64,000 nucleotides of DNA from Magnimaribacter mokuoloeensis (GTDB lineage: Bacteria > Pseudomonadota > Gammaproteobacteria > Magnimaribacterales > Magnimaribacteraceae), in contig CP151794.1 of assembly GCA_041860225.1 (NCBI GenBank), forward strand, positions 620,001 to 684,000, read 5' to 3'. A program made the translations under genes and the position numbers. The notes under the pieces are model-generated. The model did not search any database, was not told the DNA's origin, and saw only the letters and a program-made list of their open reading frames with translations. Positions 16,382-24,591 of the stretch are shown here, piece by piece. The number at the start of each line of letters is the position of its first letter. The first letter of the stretch is position 1.

Positions 16382-17696
16382 ATAAGAAACTATCTAATCT
16401 TTTTAGAACAATATCCTTACCTAGTATTTCGCACACTAAGTCAATTGAAGGAGAGTTCACTGTTGCCGTTAAAGCCAACCTTAATGGCAATCCTATTTTT
16501 CCAAAGCCAACATCTAGTTCTGAAACAGTCTTTTCTATAACTTCTTTTATAGAAATTTGATCCCACTTTTCAAGTTCAGATAAATAGGACTTCAATAATG
16601 ATAAATATCCATGGGTTCCTTCCTTGCAGTGTTTATTGATTAAAGCATCTTCATAATCTTCTGGGTCTTTAAAAAAGTAAGAGGAATGAATTACGAAGTC
16701 ATTTAAAGTTGAACACCTGTCTCGTATTGCTAAAAGAACATTATTTGAATAATCACCACCATCAAATTCTTTTTTGTTTATTGCATTAGTTAATTGCTCT
16801 TCACTCTTTGAGTCTAAGTAATGCTTATTAAACCAGAGCAATTTATCCATCGAGAATGTTGCAGGTGACTGGTTAAGTGTACCTTCTATAAATGTCTCCT
16901 TCATTTCATGATGATCAAAAATTTCTTGATCGCCTTTGGACCAACCTAAACGCAATAGATAATTTTTAAGAGCTTCAGGCAAAATTCCCTGTGATGAATA
17001 TTCACCAACTCCTAATGCTCCATGTCGTTTCGATAATCTCTTCCCATCCTCTCCAAGTATCATAGGAACATGTCCATAAGTAGGAACATTTACATTGAAG
17101 GCTTTAAATACATTTATTTGTTTAAAAGTATTATTGACATGATCATCGCCTCTTATGACATGGGTTATTTCAGAATCAAGGTCATCAACTACAACGCAAA
17201 AATTATAAGTGGCGGATCCATCGCTTCTCTCAATAATAAAATCTTCAAGTTGATCATTGGATACTTGAATCTCACCTTTTACCAAATCAGTAAAAGAGGT
17301 AGATCCTTGTTCCGGCATTTTGAAACGAACAACCGTATTATCTGCTCTAGGAAGGTTAAGATCTCTTGATTTTTTATCCTCTTCTATATCATCACCTTGA
17401 CATACATACGCAGAACCATTCTCTAGGAGACGGTCTACCATTTCTTTGTAGCGTTCTGCATTATGAGATTGAAAAATAGTTTCTTGATCAAATGTAATAC
17501 CAAGCCATTTAAAGCTTTTAATAATTTCTTCAGTGTATTCATTTTTAGACCTGGTTTTATCCGTATCCTCTATTCTTAGAAGGCATTCTCCTTGACGAGA
17601 TTTAGCATATAGCCAAGCAAATAGTGCTGTTCTTGCACCACCAATATGAAGATACCCTGTAGGGCTAGGAGCAAACCTGGTTCTAATTTTAGACAT
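16350..17696 (-). CDS. gltX: Glutamate--tRNA ligase
   Basis: This 448-residue class I synthetase charges tRNA-Glu. PSPTGYLHIGGARTALF (10-26) carries the HIGH-type motif and KRLSKRHG (219-226) the KMSKS-type motif. It is roughly 20 residues shorter than the E. coli enzyme. The missing piece is the insert between about residues 97 and 122, where E. coli has a zinc knuckle; only one cysteine (C99) remains. The upstream gene dnaQ overlaps by 8 bases, so the two are cotranscribed. Confidence 0.95.
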   Translation of the reverse strand: MSKIRTRFAPSPTGYLHIGGARTALFAWLYAKSRQGECLLRIEDTDKTRSKNEYTEEIIKSFKWLGITFDQETIFQSHNAERYKEMVDRLLENGSAYVCQGDDIEEDKKSRDLNLPRADNTVVRFKMPEQGSTSFTDLVKGEIQVSNDQLEDFIIERSDGSATYNFCVVVDDLDSEITHVIRGDDHVNNTFKQINVFKAFNVNVPTYGHVPMILGEDGKRLSKRHGALGVGEYSSQGILPEALKNYLLRLGWSKGDQEIFDHHEMKETFIEGTLNQSPATFSMDKLLWFNKHYLDSKSEEQLTNAINKKEFDGGDYSNNVLLAIRDRCSTLNDFVIHSSYFFKDPEDYEDALINKHCKEGTHGYLSLLKSYLSELEKWDQISIKEVIEKTVSELDVGFGKIGLPLRLALTATVNSPSIDLVCEILGKDIVLKRLDSFLSMIQSLEKDL

Positions 17697-18408
17697 TCTT
17701 ATTTAAACCTATTGGATCTGTTCCAGTCTCTTCTTTCATTCGCAGTAAATATTCCTCGTGCTCTTTAACTTCATTATCAGTAAGCTCAACTACTTTCAGT
17801 TTTAACTTGGAGCTTAGTTGACCATCTCTTTCAGTCTTCTCAATTAGTTGCTCTGAAGTTGAATCAGTGAAGTCTAATGCGCTTTGACCACCAGTCATAG
17901 AGAGATAAACATCGCCCAGGATTTGGGAATCGAGTAAAGCTCCATGCAACTCTCTATCATAACCGCCGATTTCGTATCTCTTTACTAGGGCATCCAGACT
18001 ATTTCTTTGGCCAGGGTGTTTTTCCCTAGCTATTTGAAGAGTATCCGTTACCTTAGAGACGCATTCAGCAATTAGTGGCAAATTCTTTGATAAAAGATTT
18101 ATTTCATGATCCAGAAATTTGATATCAAATTCAGCATTGTGAATAAGCAACTCAGATTCTTTAATGAATGATACGAAGTCATCATAAATTTCTTCAAATC
18201 TTGGTTTGTCACTTAAAAATTCTGTTGTTAAACCATGTACCTCCAACGCGGCCTCATCACTGTCTCTATCAGGATTGAGATAAACATGGAATTGTTCTCC
18301 AGTAAACTTTCTATTAATTAGCTCTATACATCCTATCTCAATAACTCTATGTCCTGATTTAGGATCTAATCCAGTAGTTTCTGTATCTAGTATTATCTGT
18401 CTAAGCAT
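17689..18408 (-). CDS. dnaQ: DNA polymerase III epsilon subunit (3'-5' proofreading exonuclease)
   Basis: This 239-residue DEDDh exonuclease has D8 and E10 in LDTETTGL, D95 in HNAEFD, and H155/D160 in HGALLDS, the full catalytic set. The length matches DnaQ, including a C-terminal tail that binds the alpha subunit. It lies directly after the rnhA stop (18409), the same neighbour as in E. coli (rnhA and dnaQ), but here both genes point the same way. It overlaps gltX downstream by 8 bases. Confidence 0.95.
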   Translation of the reverse strand: MLRQIILDTETTGLDPKSGHRVIEIGCIELINRKFTGEQFHVYLNPDRDSDEAALEVHGLTTEFLSDKPRFEEIYDDFVSFIKESELLIHNAEFDIKFLDHEINLLSKNLPLIAECVSKVTDTLQIAREKHPGQRNSLDALVKRYEIGGYDRELHGALLDSQILGDVYLSMTGGQSALDFTDSTSEQLIEKTERDGQLSSKLKLKVVELTDNEVKEHEEYLLRMKEETGTDPIGLNKNV

Positions 18409-18843
18409 TTATACTTCGTCTATACCTTTATTAGCAAGCATATCAGCAATATCATTTTCTCTATTTCCACTATGTCCTTTAACCCAACTCCAGGATACAT
18501 TATGAAATTGATTTAATTCATCAACTTTCATCCATAATTCTTGATTTTTAACAGGTTTTTTTGAGGCAGTTTTCCATCCATTTTTTTTCCAAGTGTGAAT
18601 CCAAGACTCTATTCCGTCCTTCAAATAGTTAGAATCAGTAAAAATTTCTATATGTGTTCTTTCTTCAAAGTAACTCAGTCCTTTTATAGCTGCTGTCATT
18701 TCCATTTGGTTGTTTGTAGTATTTTTTTCTCCACCAAAAAGTGTAATTTCATTATTATTTTCGATAATTAGAACTCCCCAACCACCTGGTCCAGGATTTC
18801 CCCTACATGCGCCATCGGTATAGATTGTTACTGGAGAAGACAT
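18409..18843 (-). CDS. rnhA: Ribonuclease HI
   Basis: This 144-residue enzyme degrades RNA in RNA:DNA hybrids. Starting at ATG 18843, rather than the upstream TTG at 18849, the catalytic residues fall at D10, E48, D70, H124 and D134, identical in number to E. coli RNase HI, which confirms the start. No Shine-Dalgarno is present. TACAAT (18850-18855, minus strand) sits 6 bases before the ATG. It shares a 59-base divergent region with gloB. Confidence 0.96.
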   Translation of the reverse strand: MSSPVTIYTDGACRGNPGPGGWGVLIIENNNEITLFGGEKNTTNNQMEMTAAIKGLSYFEERTHIEIFTDSNYLKDGIESWIHTWKKNGWKTASKKPVKNQELWMKVDELNQFHNVSWSWVKGHSGNRENDIADMLANKGIDEV

Positions 18844-18849
18844 ATACAA

Positions 18850-18855
18850 ATTGTA
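18850..18855 (-). promoter_or_regulatory. Candidate -10 of a leaderless rnhA transcript
   Basis: TACAAT lies 6 bases before ATG 18843. No Shine-Dalgarno and no convincing -35 box are seen. Part of a pattern at nine genes. Confidence 0.35.
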
Positions 18856-18890
18856 TTACACTTGTACTAACTATTCCCACTTTCTAAGTG

Positions 18891-18896
18891 TAAAAT
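18891..18896 (+). promoter_or_regulatory. Candidate -10 of a leaderless gloB transcript
   Basis: TAAAAT lies 6 bases before ATG 18903. No Shine-Dalgarno and no convincing -35 box are seen. Confidence 0.35.
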
Positions 18897-18902
18897 CTAT
18901 AT

Positions 18903-19673
18903 ATGTTTGAAATATTTCCTATAAGAGCCTTTTCTGATAATTACATTTGGATGTTAATTAAAGATTATGAAGTTACTGTAGTTGATCCAGGGGATTCAGT
19001 GCCTGTAATAAATTTATTAAATGAAAAGAACTTGAATTTAAACAATATCATCATAACTCATCATCACTTTGATCATATTGGAGGTATTCAAAAGCTGAGC
19101 GAAGTTTATGATTGTGATGTTTACGGACCCTCTCAAGGTCATATTCAAGGTATTAATAAGCCTATTAATGACAATCAGGAATTTGTGATTTCTAATACCT
19201 TATTTAAGGCTATAGCCACTCCTGGACACACACTTGATCACTTATCTTATTTCATTGATCAAGATAATGAACCGTTTTTGTTGAGTGGAGATACTCTCTT
19301 CTCAGGAGGATGTGGAAGATTATTTGAAGGTACGCCTTTGCAAATGTATGAATCTTTATCTAAATTTGCCAACCTTCCTACAAATACTAAAGTGTATTGT
19401 ACTCATGAATATACTGAATCAAATTTGAAATTTGCACTAGCAGTTGAGCCTAACAACTCACATCTAAAAGAAAAGTTTTCAGAAGTCGTGCAATTAAGGT
19501 CTGAGGATAAAGAAACATTGCCTTCAACTATAGGTGAAGAGCTAAAAGTGAATCCTTTTATGCGGTGTAATGAGTTAGATGTAAAAAAAGCAGCTGAAAA
19601 CTTTTCTAATGCTCAATTTTCTCAACCTCATGAAGTTCTGGGAAGTATAAGAGATTGGAAAGATAATTTCTAA
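18903..19673 (+). CDS. gloB: Hydroxyacylglutathione hydrolase (glyoxalase II)
   Basis: This 256-residue metallo-beta-lactamase-fold enzyme has THHHFDHIGG (H53, H55, D57, H58), followed by the metal-binding HTLDHLSY, SGDTLF and THEYTESN blocks typical of glyoxalase II. It hydrolyses S-lactoylglutathione to lactate and glutathione in methylglyoxal detoxification. mltD starts 2 bases after its stop. The gloB next to rnhA/dnaQ and mltD is the gammaproteobacterial neighbourhood (E. coli mltD-gloB-rnhA-dnaQ). Confidence 0.94.
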   Translation: MFEIFPIRAFSDNYIWMLIKDYEVTVVDPGDSVPVINLLNEKNLNLNNIIITHHHFDHIGGIQKLSEVYDCDVYGPSQGHIQGINKPINDNQEFVISNTLFKAIATPGHTLDHLSYFIDQDNEPFLLSGDTLFSGGCGRLFEGTPLQMYESLSKFANLPTNTKVYCTHEYTESNLKFALAVEPNNSHLKEKFSEVVQLRSEDKETLPSTIGEELKVNPFMRCNELDVKKAAENFSNAQFSQPHEVLGSIRDWKDNF

Positions 19674-19674
19674 A

Positions 19675-21153
19675 ATGAAAAAAATTTCTTACTTTATTGC
19701 GATAGTTATATTTAATGGTTGCACAACAGTTGCAAGTAACGAAATAATTAAACTTGATTCACAGTCTATAACTACTGAAAGTCCAAATATAATCGAAGCT
19801 AAACTTGAAGCTACGCCTTTTGATATCTGGGAAAGAATAAGACTAGAATTAACTTTAAAAATTCCAGAGGATCAAATTGCCTCAACTAGCGTATACAGAG
19901 AAAGACTTTATAAAAACCAATCTGCTGTAAATAGAATAAGCAAATCAGGTCAAAGGTATCTTTATCATACCCTGACTAGAGCCGAAGAGCTCGGACTACC
20001 AGTTGAGCTAGCATTACTCCCTTTTGTAGAAAGTGAGTTTGACCCTTATGCAAAATCAATAGACGGAGCTACAGGCATATGGCAATTTATGCCCGCTACG
20101 GGTAAGGAATGGGGTTTAAAAAGTAATTGGTGGTACGACGGTAAAAAAGACGTTCTTGCCTCAACTGAGGCCGCGCTTCAATTCTTAACTTATTTGCATG
20201 AAAAATTTGATGGAGATTGGTTACTAGCGATGGCGGCTTACAATACCGGGCCTACCAGAGTAAATAGGGCTATCAGAAAAAATAAAAGGGAAAATAAGCC
20301 TATTAGATTTTGGGACCTAAATCTTCCCAAAGAAACTACTGCCTATGTCCCAAAACTCCTAGTGCTTTGCGAGCTTATCAAAGATCCCCAAGCTTTTGAG
20401 GTAAACTTACCTAGCATAGCAAACAGACCCTATTTTCAGAGAGTTAAAATACCAGGACAGCTAGATCTGATGCAAGCCGCTGATTTAGCAGGACTAAAAC
20501 CTGAAACTATTTATGAGTTAAATCCCGGCTTTAATCAATGGGCCACTGATCCAAGTGGTCCTCATTACCTTCTGTTACCTATAGGTGTATCAGATAGATT
20601 TATCACTCAGTTGGAATCTTTAGATCAAAGTGATTTAGTAAGGTGGGATCGATACAAAATAAGACGAGGAGATAATCTTAACCGAATTGCCTCTAGATAT
20701 AAGATTGAGGTTTCTGTACTAATGGAGATAAATGGTATGGAATCTGATCTAATCTATGCTGGAAAGGAGATTATGGTACCTAGAGGATCTGCATGGGCTA
20801 ATACACAATCTCCTAGAGAGCAGATATATCAAGTTAAAGCCGGCGACTCTTTATGGAATATCTCTAAGAAATTTAAAGTATCTATTGAAGATGTGGCATT
20901 GTGGAATGAATTAGATATTGAAAAACCTCTTCAAATAAATCAAGAAATTAAAATTTTCTCCAGATACGAAAGAATCAGAGAAGATGTACCATCTAGAAAA
21001 CTTAGAACAATGCTTTACCCTGTCAAATCTGGAGATACTATAAGCAGGATAGCATCAAAATTTGAAATCTCTGCGAAGGAAATCCAAGAATGGAATGAAA
21101 TAGAAGACGTATCTAAAATTTTTCCAGGTCAAGTACTAAAACTCTTTCTCTAA
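19675..21153 (+). CDS. mltD: Membrane-bound lytic murein transglycosylase D with three LysM domains
   Basis: This 492-residue lipoprotein has a signal peptide and a lipobox-like NGC at C16. The SLT domain spans about residues 85-235, with the catalytic glutamate in VESEFDPYA (E119), GATGIWQFMP and AAYNTGP. Three LysM repeats follow at about 325-367, 379-420 and 435-485 (YKIRRGDN, YQVKAGDS, YPVKSGDT). It cleaves peptidoglycan glycan strands. It lies immediately after gloB. The stop overlaps that of the convergent oppC by 4 bases (CTAA). Confidence 0.94.
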   Translation: MKKISYFIAIVIFNGCTTVASNEIIKLDSQSITTESPNIIEAKLEATPFDIWERIRLELTLKIPEDQIASTSVYRERLYKNQSAVNRISKSGQRYLYHTLTRAEELGLPVELALLPFVESEFDPYAKSIDGATGIWQFMPATGKEWGLKSNWWYDGKKDVLASTEAALQFLTYLHEKFDGDWLLAMAAYNTGPTRVNRAIRKNKRENKPIRFWDLNLPKETTAYVPKLLVLCELIKDPQAFEVNLPSIANRPYFQRVKIPGQLDLMQAADLAGLKPETIYELNPGFNQWATDPSGPHYLLLPIGVSDRFITQLESLDQSDLVRWDRYKIRRGDNLNRIASRYKIEVSVLMEINGMESDLIYAGKEIMVPRGSAWANTQSPREQIYQVKAGDSLWNISKKFKVSIEDVALWNELDIEKPLQINQEIKIFSRYERIREDVPSRKLRTMLYPVKSGDTISRIASKFEISAKEIQEWNEIEDVSKIFPGQVLKLFL

Positions 21154-22007
21154 GAGTCTGCGGTTCTAGGATCAATAGCATCTCGAAGTCCATCTCCAAT
21201 AAAGTTTAGAGAGAACAAGGTTAAAGAAAAGGCTAAAGAAGGAAATATTAATAGCCACCAGTATTCCTCCATGGAAACAGCTCCGTCTCTTATTAAAAGA
21301 CCCCATGAACTCAAAGGTGGCTGTACTCCTAATCCAAGAAAACTTAAAAAAGATTCAAGAAGCATAATTTGTGGGACTGTTAAGGTTGCGTAAACTATAA
21401 CTGGACCCATTGCATTAGGGATTAAATGCCTAAAAATAATACTTAATTTACTGACCCCCATTGCTTCAGCTGACAATATAAATTCTTGTCTAGATAAATT
21501 AAGAACCTGGCTTCTTACTATTCTTGCCATAGTCAGCCACTCCACAGCCCCTATTGCCAAGAACAGAAGAACTAAGTTTCTACCAAAAATTACCATTAAA
21601 AGGATGATTAAAATGATAAAAGGTATGCCGTATAAAGTATCAACAATTCTCATCATGATAGCATCCGTTTTTCCACCAGAGAATCCTGCTATGGTTCCCC
21701 AAATTACTCCTATGATTAAAGCAACAGAAGTAGCCAAAAAACCAACCATTAAAGATATTCTGCTTCCGTACATCATCCTAGTTAATAAATCTCTACCTAA
21801 TGTGTCAGTTCCCAATAAATGATCAGACGATGGAGGAGAAGCACCTAATGCAAGATCCTGGTAAGCGTAATCATATGGAGCAATAAATGGCGTTATCAAA
21901 GCCACAAACACAAGTATAAAAATATAAATCATGCTAAATAGAGATAACTTATTTGTAGTAAGCCTAAGTAAGGCATCCTTGAAAAGGCTACTTTCTTGAT
22001 TACTCAT
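21150..22007 (-). CDS. oppC: Oligopeptide/dipeptide ABC transporter permease, OppC/DppC type
   Basis: This 285-residue permease has an N-terminal helix, an extended periplasmic segment with GTDTLGRDLL, and five further helices. The cytoplasmic EAA loop reads EAMGVSKLSIIFRHLIPN. DPR near the C-terminus is also typical of OppC/DppC. It is the last gene of oppA-oppB-oppC, its start overlapping the oppB stop. No oppD or oppF ATPase gene follows: the next gene is convergent mltD. Confidence 0.9.
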   Translation of the reverse strand: MSNQESSLFKDALLRLTTNKLSLFSMIYIFILVFVALITPFIAPYDYAYQDLALGASPPSSDHLLGTDTLGRDLLTRMMYGSRISLMVGFLATSVALIIGVIWGTIAGFSGGKTDAIMMRIVDTLYGIPFIILIILLMVIFGRNLVLLFLAIGAVEWLTMARIVRSQVLNLSRQEFILSAEAMGVSKLSIIFRHLIPNAMGPVIVYATLTVPQIMLLESFLSFLGLGVQPPLSSWGLLIRDGAVSMEEYWWLLIFPSLAFSLTLFSLNFIGDGLRDAIDPRTADS

Positions 22008-22921
22008 TATCTTAATTTAGGATTAATAGCTGCAGCAATTAAATCAGAAACGAGATTGAGACCTATGATAAGACAAGAAAAGAATATAGATGATCCTAAA
22101 ATCATTGTGTAATCTCTATTGAAGGCAGCTTCAACATAAAAACGTCCAAGTCCAGGGATACCAAATATTGTTTCGACAACAAAAGAGCCTGCCAATAGTC
22201 CAGCCATAGCAGGACCTAGAAAAGCTATTACTGGAGTTAATCCACCTTTTAGAGCATGTACCAAGACAACTCTGGTTTCGCTTAACCCCTTTGCTCTGGC
22301 GGTTCGTATAAAGTCCTGATTAAGAACTTCCAACATGCCTCCTCTAGTAAGACGAGCACAGTAAGCTGCATAAGCAGTACCTAGTGTAATTGTTGGAAGT
22401 ATTTTATCTCCTGCCAAATCTCCCCACCCTGATACAGGCAGGACTTCTAACCAAATACCGAAAATAAGTGTCAATAAAGGACCAAGAATGATAGATGGAA
22501 CACATATCCCTACCATGGCGGAAGTCATCGGAATATAATCAAGATAGGTATTCTTTTTTAAGGCGCTTATGATTCCTGTTCCTATGCCCAAAAGTAGAGC
22601 AAATAATATTGAATAAACGGCAAGTTCAAAAGTAATAGGCAGACCTGTAAAAATTAGCTCACTAACTGTTCTGCTGGGGTATCTAAAAGAAGGACCAAAA
22701 TCTCCTACAGCTACTCCACCTAGATAATCAGTGTATTGTTCTAAAAGAGGAGCATTAAGGTTATATCTTTCATTTAATTTTTCTAAGACCTCTGGAGAAA
22801 CAGCTTTATCTTCATCAAAGGGTCCACCGGGCGCAGAGTGAACCATGATGAATGTTAGCGTTATAACTGCTAATAAAACAGGTATTGCGGTAAAAAATCT
22901 CTGAAGTACTAGATTAAACAA
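22007..22921 (-). CDS. oppB: Oligopeptide/dipeptide ABC transporter permease, OppB/DppB type
   Basis: This 304-residue permease has an N-terminal helix, the HSAPGGPFDE and LNAPLLEQY segments characteristic of OppB/DppB, an EAA loop RTARAKGLSETRVVLVHAL, and the C-terminal ETIFGIPGLGR signature. It pairs with OppC to make the inner-membrane channel. It lies 2 bases after the oppA stop and overlaps oppC by one base. Confidence 0.92.
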   Translation of the reverse strand: MFNLVLQRFFTAIPVLLAVITLTFIMVHSAPGGPFDEDKAVSPEVLEKLNERYNLNAPLLEQYTDYLGGVAVGDFGPSFRYPSRTVSELIFTGLPITFELAVYSILFALLLGIGTGIISALKKNTYLDYIPMTSAMVGICVPSIILGPLLTLIFGIWLEVLPVSGWGDLAGDKILPTITLGTAYAAYCARLTRGGMLEVLNQDFIRTARAKGLSETRVVLVHALKGGLTPVIAFLGPAMAGLLAGSFVVETIFGIPGLGRFYVEAAFNRDYTMILGSSIFFSCLIIGLNLVSDLIAAAINPKLR

Positions 22922-22923
22922 GT

Positions 22924-24528
22924 TTAATTTTTAGTTTCTAAATAAACAAATTGATAGGGCCTGCTATCCAAAAGATTATTGCCCCAACCCTTCACATCTT
23001 CATGCAACATATAAATTCTTGTATAAGTATATATAGGAATAATGGGCATTTCATCGATAAGAATCTTCTCTGCTTCATAAAAGTTAGCAAATCTCTCTTT
23101 CTGTGAAGTGCTATTAGATGCTTTAATTAACAAATTATCGTATTCGATATTAGACCATCCAGTTTGATTATTGCCTCTATCAGTTACCATCATATCTAAA
23201 AAACTCTTCGGATCTATATAATCACCGATCCAACCTGCTCTAGCTATCTGAAAGTCTCCAATAGATTGACGTGAAAGATAGACCTTCCAGTCAGTATTGG
23301 TTAGGGTAACATCAATACCTAGTGTTGTTTTCCACATCTGTTGTATAGCTTGTGCTAACTTTTGGTGACCTTCGCTGGTGTTGTAAAGCAGGTCTATTTG
23401 GGGGAAAGATCCAGAGTCATATCCGGCTTCTAATAATAATTCTTTAGCTTTTTGAGGATCATACTCTAGAGTTGTAGGTGGAAAATAAGCGTCTGGATCA
23501 GGTGGTGTGAAAGAGAAAGCCTCTTGCTGACCTCCTTTTGTGACCTTTTCTACAATTAAAGTTCTGTCTAAAGCTAGAGATAAAGCTTGTCGTACCAGTT
23601 TATTGTCAAAGGGTTTTTTATTGGTATTAAAACGATAGTAATAAGTACCAAAATAAGGATCAACTTGAATGTTATTAGGGTATTTCTCTTGATAGGATTC
23701 AACTTTTTCAGGAGGGACGGTGCTGGTCACATGCAACTGCCCAGATCTGAACATTAAATCTTCTCTCGAAGCATTATCAACAGGGAAAAAATGTATCTCA
23801 TTCAATTTTACGATGGATTGATTCCAATATGTTGGATTCTTTTTTACCACTATCACCTTATTTAATTCCCATTTATCTAGTAAAAAAGGGCCATTCCCTA
23901 CAAAGTTTGCAGGCCTAGTCCATTGGCTTCCAGCGGTGTCCATATCACCAAATTTTTCAATAGTGCTCTTATGTACAGGTCGTGTTGTGTAATGACAAAG
24001 CAACTCTAAAAAATAAGGTGCGGGGTTCTTTAGTGTTACTTCTAGAGTGCCAGAATTAATAGCTTTAACACCTACTTTTGAAAAATCATCTATTTTGCCT
24101 TTATTAAATTCCTCTGCATTAACAAGATCATAAAGCATATCAGGATATTTAGAACCTAGACTAGGCATCAACATTCGGTTCCAAGAATAAACAAAATCAT
24201 CAGCTGTTACTCTGTCTCCATTAGACCAAGAAGCATCTTCTCTTATATAAAAGGTATAGGTCTTTCCGTCATTTGAGACAGTCCAATCTCTCGCTACGCC
24301 AGGTAAGGGCTCAGGACCTTCAGGATTTCTAATTACAAGACCTTCAAGTAGTGCCATTAAAACTTTACTTTCAGGTACTCCCGTAACTATATGAGGGTCC
24401 AAATCTTGAGGTTCTGTACCGTTACCAATATATAGAATTTGATTCTCAACAGCAGTATCGACTGGTTTTATATTCTCTGAACAAGCTACTAATGCTAATA
24501 AAGTTAAAGCGGTAAATATATATTTCAT
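22924..24528 (-). CDS. oppA: Peptide ABC transporter substrate-binding lipoprotein, OppA type
   Basis: This 534-residue solute-binding protein has signal peptide and lipobox LVAC (C16), the NGTEPQDLDPH start, and the SBP-family-5 motifs WTVSNDGKTYTFYIREDASWSNGDRVTADDF-like region (about residues 82-112). Its similarity is to OppA/MppA, which deliver oligopeptides to OppBC. It is predicted to be periplasmic and membrane-tethered. There is no Shine-Dalgarno; TATAAT lies 7 bases before the ATG. TonB receptor 2 is directly upstream on the same strand, separated by an intrinsic terminator, hinting at a shared peptide uptake route. Confidence 0.92.
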   Translation of the reverse strand: MKYIFTALTLLALVACSENIKPVDTAVENQILYIGNGTEPQDLDPHIVTGVPESKVLMALLEGLVIRNPEGPEPLPGVARDWTVSNDGKTYTFYIREDASWSNGDRVTADDFVYSWNRMLMPSLGSKYPDMLYDLVNAEEFNKGKIDDFSKVGVKAINSGTLEVTLKNPAPYFLELLCHYTTRPVHKSTIEKFGDMDTAGSQWTRPANFVGNGPFLLDKWELNKVIVVKKNPTYWNQSIVKLNEIHFFPVDNASREDLMFRSGQLHVTSTVPPEKVESYQEKYPNNIQVDPYFGTYYYRFNTNKKPFDNKLVRQALSLALDRTLIVEKVTKGGQQEAFSFTPPDPDAYFPPTTLEYDPQKAKELLLEAGYDSGSFPQIDLLYNTSEGHQKLAQAIQQMWKTTLGIDVTLTNTDWKVYLSRQSIGDFQIARAGWIGDYIDPKSFLDMMVTDRGNNQTGWSNIEYDNLLIKASNSTSQKERFANFYEAEKILIDEMPIIPIYTYTRIYMLHEDVKGWGNNLLDSRPYQFVYLETKN

Positions 24529-24535
24529 ATTGACT

Positions 24536-24541
24536 ATTATA
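24536..24541 (-). promoter_or_regulatory. Consensus -10 (TATAAT) 7 bases before the oppA start
   Basis: Perfect TATAAT on the minus strand with a 7-base gap to ATG 24528. Transcription would begin at or beside the A of the start codon. The -35 position falls inside the upstream terminator hairpin and does not match consensus. Confidence 0.45.
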
Positions 24542-24549
24542 AAAGAATA

Positions 24550-24582
24550 AAAAAAAGGCCGGTAATACCGGCCCTTTTTTTT
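24550..24582 (-). terminator. Intrinsic terminator of TonB receptor 2
   Basis: Stem GGCCGGT/ACCGGCC (24557-24563 and 24567-24573) with a 3-base loop, flanked by A and T runs; read on the minus strand it ends in a long U-tract. It lies between the receptor stop (24592) and the oppA start. Confidence 0.93.
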
Positions 24583-24591
24583 ATTTCGTGA

